Part shown: positions 60,891 to 64,000 of the stretch, in pieces
How the letters are laid out: the number at the start of each line of letters is the position of its first letter
Position numbering within the stretch: position 1 is the first letter of the stretch
Source: Nocardioides sp. SR21
Lineage (GTDB): Bacteria; Actinomycetota; Actinomycetes; Propionibacteriales; Nocardioidaceae
Direction: 5' to 3'
Assembly (NCBI RefSeq): GCF_022761125.1
Contig: NZ_JAKWJR010000005.1
Coordinates: forward strand, 186,001 to 250,000
Length of the DNA: 64,000 nucleotides
Program-made: the position numbers and the translations under genes
Notes under the pieces: generated by a model
What the model was told of the DNA's origin: nothing
Seen by the model: the letters and a program-made list of their open reading frames with translations, nothing else
Database searches by the model: none

Positions 60891-62195
60891 TCAGTCGGCG
60901 AGGTAGCCGACGAACAGCCGCTCCGGGTCGCGGTCGGCGTACACCTGCTGCAGCCGCGCCCACGCCTCGTCGGAGAGGCACCGGTGCCGGCGGCGACGGA
61001 GGTCGCTGTCGCCGAAGTACTGCCCCGCGGTGACCGGCTCGAGGTCGGCGACCGCCGCGGCCAGCCAGGCCTGGTTGGTCTCGTCGTCGGCCGGGTCCTC
61101 CCAGGGGACGTACGCCGCCAGGTAGATCTCGGACTGGACCGAGAACGCCATGTCCGGCAGCTCGCGCAGCGGCGCCATGCTGAACCAGATCGTGAAGGCC
61201 TTCTCGTTCGGCAGCGTCGTGTAGGCGCGGCGCATCGCCGGGACGACCTCGGACGCGGGGCCGGACAGCCAGGCGTTGTCGACCGCCCAGCGATGTCCCT
61301 CGGGGTTGTCCTCGAGCTGGCGGGCGCGCTCGGCCTCGGGAGTGGTCGGCTCGTTGTCGAGCACGAGGAGCGCGCGATCGAGCGCGGGGTTCTTGCGGAA
61401 CGGCGCGAGCGCCTGGTCGGCCTCGTGCTCGTCGTCGACCATCGCCAGCGCGGTCACCAGCAGCACCGGGCCGAGGTCGGGGTCGGTCTTGGTGAGCGCG
61501 ACTATCTCGACCGTGTCCGCGACGGTGGCGTGGGTGTCGTGCAGCCACGTCATCACCTCGTCGAAGTCGTCGAGGCGGAAGGCCTGCACGGTGTGCGCGA
61601 AGTGCCGCGGCAGCGGGCGGGTCTGGAGGTGGAACCGGGTGACCACACCCGGGAAGCCGGGGCCGGCGCCGCGCGCGGCCCAGTACAGGTCGGGGTTCTG
61701 CGTGGCGTCGGCGCGCACCAGCTCGCCAGCCGCGGTCACGACGTCGACGGCGACGACGTACTCCGCCGCCCAGCCCCAGCCGCGGGCGTTCCAGCCCTGG
61801 CCGCCCTGGAGCAGGAAGCCGCCGATGCCGACGGTCGGGCAGTGGCCGCCGAGGAAGAACCGGCCGCGCTCGGCGAGGTACGGCGCGAGCTCGGCGCCGC
61901 CCTTCGTGGACGGCGAGGCGGTCACGATGCCGGTGGCCTCGTCGTACGCCATCTCCTGCAGGCCGCCGAGGTCGATGACCAGGGCGTCGTCGCGCACCGA
62001 CCACTGCGCCCAGCTGTGCCCGCCGGAGCGGACGGTGACCCGCCAGCCGCGGTCGCGCGCGAGACGTACGGCGGCCACCACGTCCGCCTCCGTCTCGGGT
62101 CGCACGACCGCGGCCGGCTGCCGGTCGGGGAGGCGCCGGTTGAAGATCCGGTCGACCCGCGCCTCCTCGAAGCCCTCGGCGCCGCGCTCGATCAC
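60891..62195 (-). CDS. FAD-linked oxidase, berberine-bridge-enzyme-like
   Basis: 434 aa. FAD_binding_4 domain with RSGGHSWAQWSVRDD (His for 8-alpha-histidyl FAD) and GGHCPTVGIGGFLLQGGQGWNARGWG (Cys for 6-S-cysteinyl FAD), so a bicovalently attached flavin is likely; the BBE domain is at the end (GQYFGDSDLRRR; WARLQQVYADRDPERLF). It would oxidise a sugar, alcohol or aromatic substrate with O2. GTG start overlapping the upstream monooxygenase stop (GTGA). Confidence 0.9.
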   Translation of the reverse strand: MIERGAEGFEEARVDRIFNRRLPDRQPAAVVRPETEADVVAAVRLARDRGWRVTVRSGGHSWAQWSVRDDALVIDLGGLQEMAYDEATGIVTASPSTKGGAELAPYLAERGRFFLGGHCPTVGIGGFLLQGGQGWNARGWGWAAEYVVAVDVVTAAGELVRADATQNPDLYWAARGAGPGFPGVVTRFHLQTRPLPRHFAHTVQAFRLDDFDEVMTWLHDTHATVADTVEIVALTKTDPDLGPVLLVTALAMVDDEHEADQALAPFRKNPALDRALLVLDNEPTTPEAERARQLEDNPEGHRWAVDNAWLSGPASEVVPAMRRAYTTLPNEKAFTIWFSMAPLRELPDMAFSVQSEIYLAAYVPWEDPADDETNQAWLAAAVADLEPVTAGQYFGDSDLRRRRHRCLSDEAWARLQQVYADRDPERLFVGYLAD

Positions 62196-63319
62196 GCCGG
62201 TGCCACCAGCGCGTGCAGCGTCTGGCCCATGATCCGGCCGGGGTCGGCGCCCTCGGTCTCGGGGTGGATCTCCCACTCGGCCAGGGTGAGGCTGTTGTCG
62301 AGCACCATCTTCACGCGCGGGAAGCGTCGCTCCATGAACGCCGGCAGGACCTCGTCGACCGGTGCGCCGGAGGTGAGCATCTCGGCGAGGATCACCGCGT
62401 CCTCGGCGCACATTGCCGCGCCCTGGGCGATCAGCGGCGGGCACGCGTGGGCGGCGTCGCCGATGATGATCGACCGGCCGCGGTGCCACGGGGAGTCGAC
62501 GCAGATCGCCTCGATCCACTGGTAGTTGACGACCGCGTCGTCCGGCAGGCTGTCGCGGATCGCGCCCCACGTGCCGCCGTACCCCTGGCCGCGCTCCTTG
62601 AGCTCGGCGCCGCGCGGGCCCTCGCCGAGGTACGACTGGTCGAGGTTCTCCTCGAGCAGGAAGGCGTAGCAGAGGTCCTCGGAGATCGGCGTGTAGCCGG
62701 CCTTGTACTTCGGGCCGCCGTAGTACATCTCCGAGCAGTCCATCTCGGCGGGCCGCTTGGCGATCGTGCGCCAGATGCCCATGCCCACCGGCGTCGGCTC
62801 GGCGTCGATCCCGATCATGCCGCGCACCTTCGAGCGGATGCCGTCGGCGCCGACCAGCAGGTCCACGGTCTCCGTCGAACCGTCCGACAGGGTGACGGTG
62901 ACGGAGTCGCCGTGGTCGTCGATCGCGGTGATCGTGCTGCCGAGGCGTACGTCGACGCCGGCCTTCTCGACCTCCTCGGCGAGGATGCCGGCGATGTCGC
63001 CGCGGACCGCCCCCATCGTGCCCGGCAGGTCCGGACCGCCCATCGGCGGCGTGGGGATCTCGGCGATCACGTGCCCGTCGGCGGTGCGCAGCCGCAGGTG
63101 GCTGAACGGGAAGCCGCGCTCGGCGAGCCGGTCGTAGATCCCGACCGACTGGAACGCCTTGAGCGCGTTGCCCTGCAGCGTGATGCCGTGGCCGACGCCG
63201 CCGAGGGTCGAGCGCTGGTCGACGAGGACGACCTCGACGTCGCGCTGACGCAGGGCGAGCGACAGGACGCCGCCGGTGATGCCGCCACCGACGACGAGGA
63301 CACGGGTGAGGTCGGACAT
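62192..63319 (-). CDS. FAD-dependent monooxygenase
   Basis: 375 aa. GGGITGGVLSLALRQRDVEVVLVDQRS is the FAD G-x-G-x-x-G fold, GADGIRSKVR the D-G motif, and IIIGDAAHACPPLIAQGAAMCAEDAVIL the GD motif of aromatic hydroxylases (UbiH/PHBH group). Likely hydroxylates an aromatic or related ring with NAD(P)H and O2. Coupled to the BBE-like oxidase. Confidence 0.92.
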   Translation of the reverse strand: MSDLTRVLVVGGGITGGVLSLALRQRDVEVVLVDQRSTLGGVGHGITLQGNALKAFQSVGIYDRLAERGFPFSHLRLRTADGHVIAEIPTPPMGGPDLPGTMGAVRGDIAGILAEEVEKAGVDVRLGSTITAIDDHGDSVTVTLSDGSTETVDLLVGADGIRSKVRGMIGIDAEPTPVGMGIWRTIAKRPAEMDCSEMYYGGPKYKAGYTPISEDLCYAFLLEENLDQSYLGEGPRGAELKERGQGYGGTWGAIRDSLPDDAVVNYQWIEAICVDSPWHRGRSIIIGDAAHACPPLIAQGAAMCAEDAVILAEMLTSGAPVDEVLPAFMERRFPRVKMVLDNSLTLAEWEIHPETEGADPGRIMGQTLHALVAPA

Positions 63320-63328
63320 GTGAAGCTC

Positions 63329-64000
63329 CTAGGCAGTGAGGACGGGCGCCGCGACGGCGTCGGCGATGAGCTGGAAGGCGTGGCCGACGGGTTCGATGTC
63401 GGCGGGCAGGTTGAGGAACCCGTGCATGACGCCGGGGACGACGTGCCGCCGCAGCGGCACGCCGGCCGCGGTCAGCTGCTGCGCGAAGGGCTCCTCGGAG
63501 CCGCGCAGGTCGTCACCCTCGGCATCGACCATCAGGACCGGGCATAGACCGGTGAGGTCGGCGAGGGCGGGCATGGCGTAGCCGTCGGCGGTGTCCGGCG
63601 CTGCGCCCAGGTAGTTGGCGGTGATGCCGGCGGTGCCCTCGGCGGTGAACCGCAGCATCGGCGGGACCGTCGCGAGGATCGCGTCGACGGCCGCCGGCAC
63701 CGGGGGCAGGGTCGGGTGGAAGACGCCGTACGCCGGCACGAGCAGCGCGGGCAGCCAGTCGTCCTCGTCGCGGAGCCGCAGCACGGCCCCGGTCGCGAGG
63801 TTGCCGCCGGCGCTGGCACCGCCGACGGCGATCCGGGCGCCGTCGACGCCGAGGCCGGTCACGCCGTCGCGGACCCACCGCACCACGGCCACGACGTCGT
63901 CAAGCGGCACGGGGTAGTGGACCCCGCCGACCGCCAGCCGATAGTCGACGCTGACGACGACGGCACCGGCGCGCCGGCACACCTCGCGCGCGGTGCGGTC
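63329..64000 (-). CDS. Alpha/beta hydrolase, HSL-type esterase/lipase; 5' partial
   Basis: 224 visible codons; the start lies right of the window. VVVSVDYRLA, the nucleophile elbow GGASAGGN, DAEGDDLRGSEEPFAQQLTAAG with the catalytic aspartate and VMHGFLN with the histidine are in order. The H-G-G-G oxyanion motif would be further upstream. It is the first visible gene of an esterase, monooxygenase, BBE-like oxidase operon, so ester or lactone cleavage in one catabolic route is likely. Confidence 0.9.
   Translation of the reverse strand, partial: DRTAREVCRRAGAVVVSVDYRLAVGGVHYPVPLDDVVAVVRWVRDGVTGLGVDGARIAVGGASAGGNLATGAVLRLRDEDDWLPALLVPAYGVFHPTLPPVPAAVDAILATVPPMLRFTAEGTAGITANYLGAAPDTADGYAMPALADLTGLCPVLMVDAEGDDLRGSEEPFAQQLTAAGVPLRRHVVPGVMHGFLNLPADIEPVGHAFQLIADAVAAPVLTA

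Overview
The window is chromosomal DNA of a high-GC actinobacterium, probably Nocardioides or a close relative. This is inferred from the GC-rich codon use, a Bpa-type proteasome activator, an F420-type oxidoreductase, a GTP-dependent PEP carboxykinase, DUF5926 and DUF6457 proteins, many GTG starts, and short GC-rich dispersed repeats. At least fifteen genes have a TANNNT -10 box only 6-8 nt before the start codon, which suggests leaderless mRNAs.

Layout. 0-4 kb: the end of a leucine-degradation operon (acyl-CoA carboxylase beta and alpha subunits, HMG-CoA lyase). 4-7.4 kb: translationally coupled sulfotransferase-like genes, the middle one without a P-loop. 7.3-14.4 kb: EcsC-like protein, Aat, a DLPT-repeat lipoprotein, rhodanese and Fpg/Nei, an AAA ATPase, VOC, GDPD and DUF5926. 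14.5-19.6 kb: MarR with an SDR (frameshifted) across a two-operator promoter, arginine deiminase, and a GDT1 transporter behind larC/larB. 19.6-24.6 kb: VOC, prephenate dehydratase, HAD, DUF4446, F420 enzyme and MFS. 24.7-32.2 kb: a complete kdpFABC-kdpDE potassium operon, including a 29-aa kdpF and an upstream run of KdpE-like direct repeats. 32.3-32.96 kb: a six-copy noncoding repeat array. 33-43.3 kb: PAP2-diacylglycerol kinase fusion, serS and two HAD phosphatases, bpa, quinone oxidoreductase, DUF6457/mobA, nitrilase, a membrane protein and a stand-alone biotin carrier.

43.4-48.8 kb holds tRNA-Ser(UGA), tRNA-Ser(GCU) and tRNA-Arg(ACG). Between them are pckA and a separate unit: a 38-codon gene for a secreted mini-peptide facing a LuxR-HTH regulator, the two separated by a perfect 17-bp hairpin. 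This unit is the best candidate for an undescribed system, possibly peptide signalling. 48.9-64 kb is more accessory: a GH78 rhamnosidase, cupin and metallo-hydrolase, Bcr/CflA MFS, two head-to-head LysR genes, a secreted DUF6351 protein, a class F sortase/DUF4397 surface cluster, and a catabolic operon (alpha/beta hydrolase, FAD monooxygenase, BBE-like oxidase) that runs off the right edge.

The most informative sequence-level observations are a dispersed noncoding repeat inserted in frame in the biotin carboxylase gene, the mini-peptide/regulator unit, the kdp direct repeats, the two-operator MarR switch, and stop codons that double as the -10 box of the next gene.
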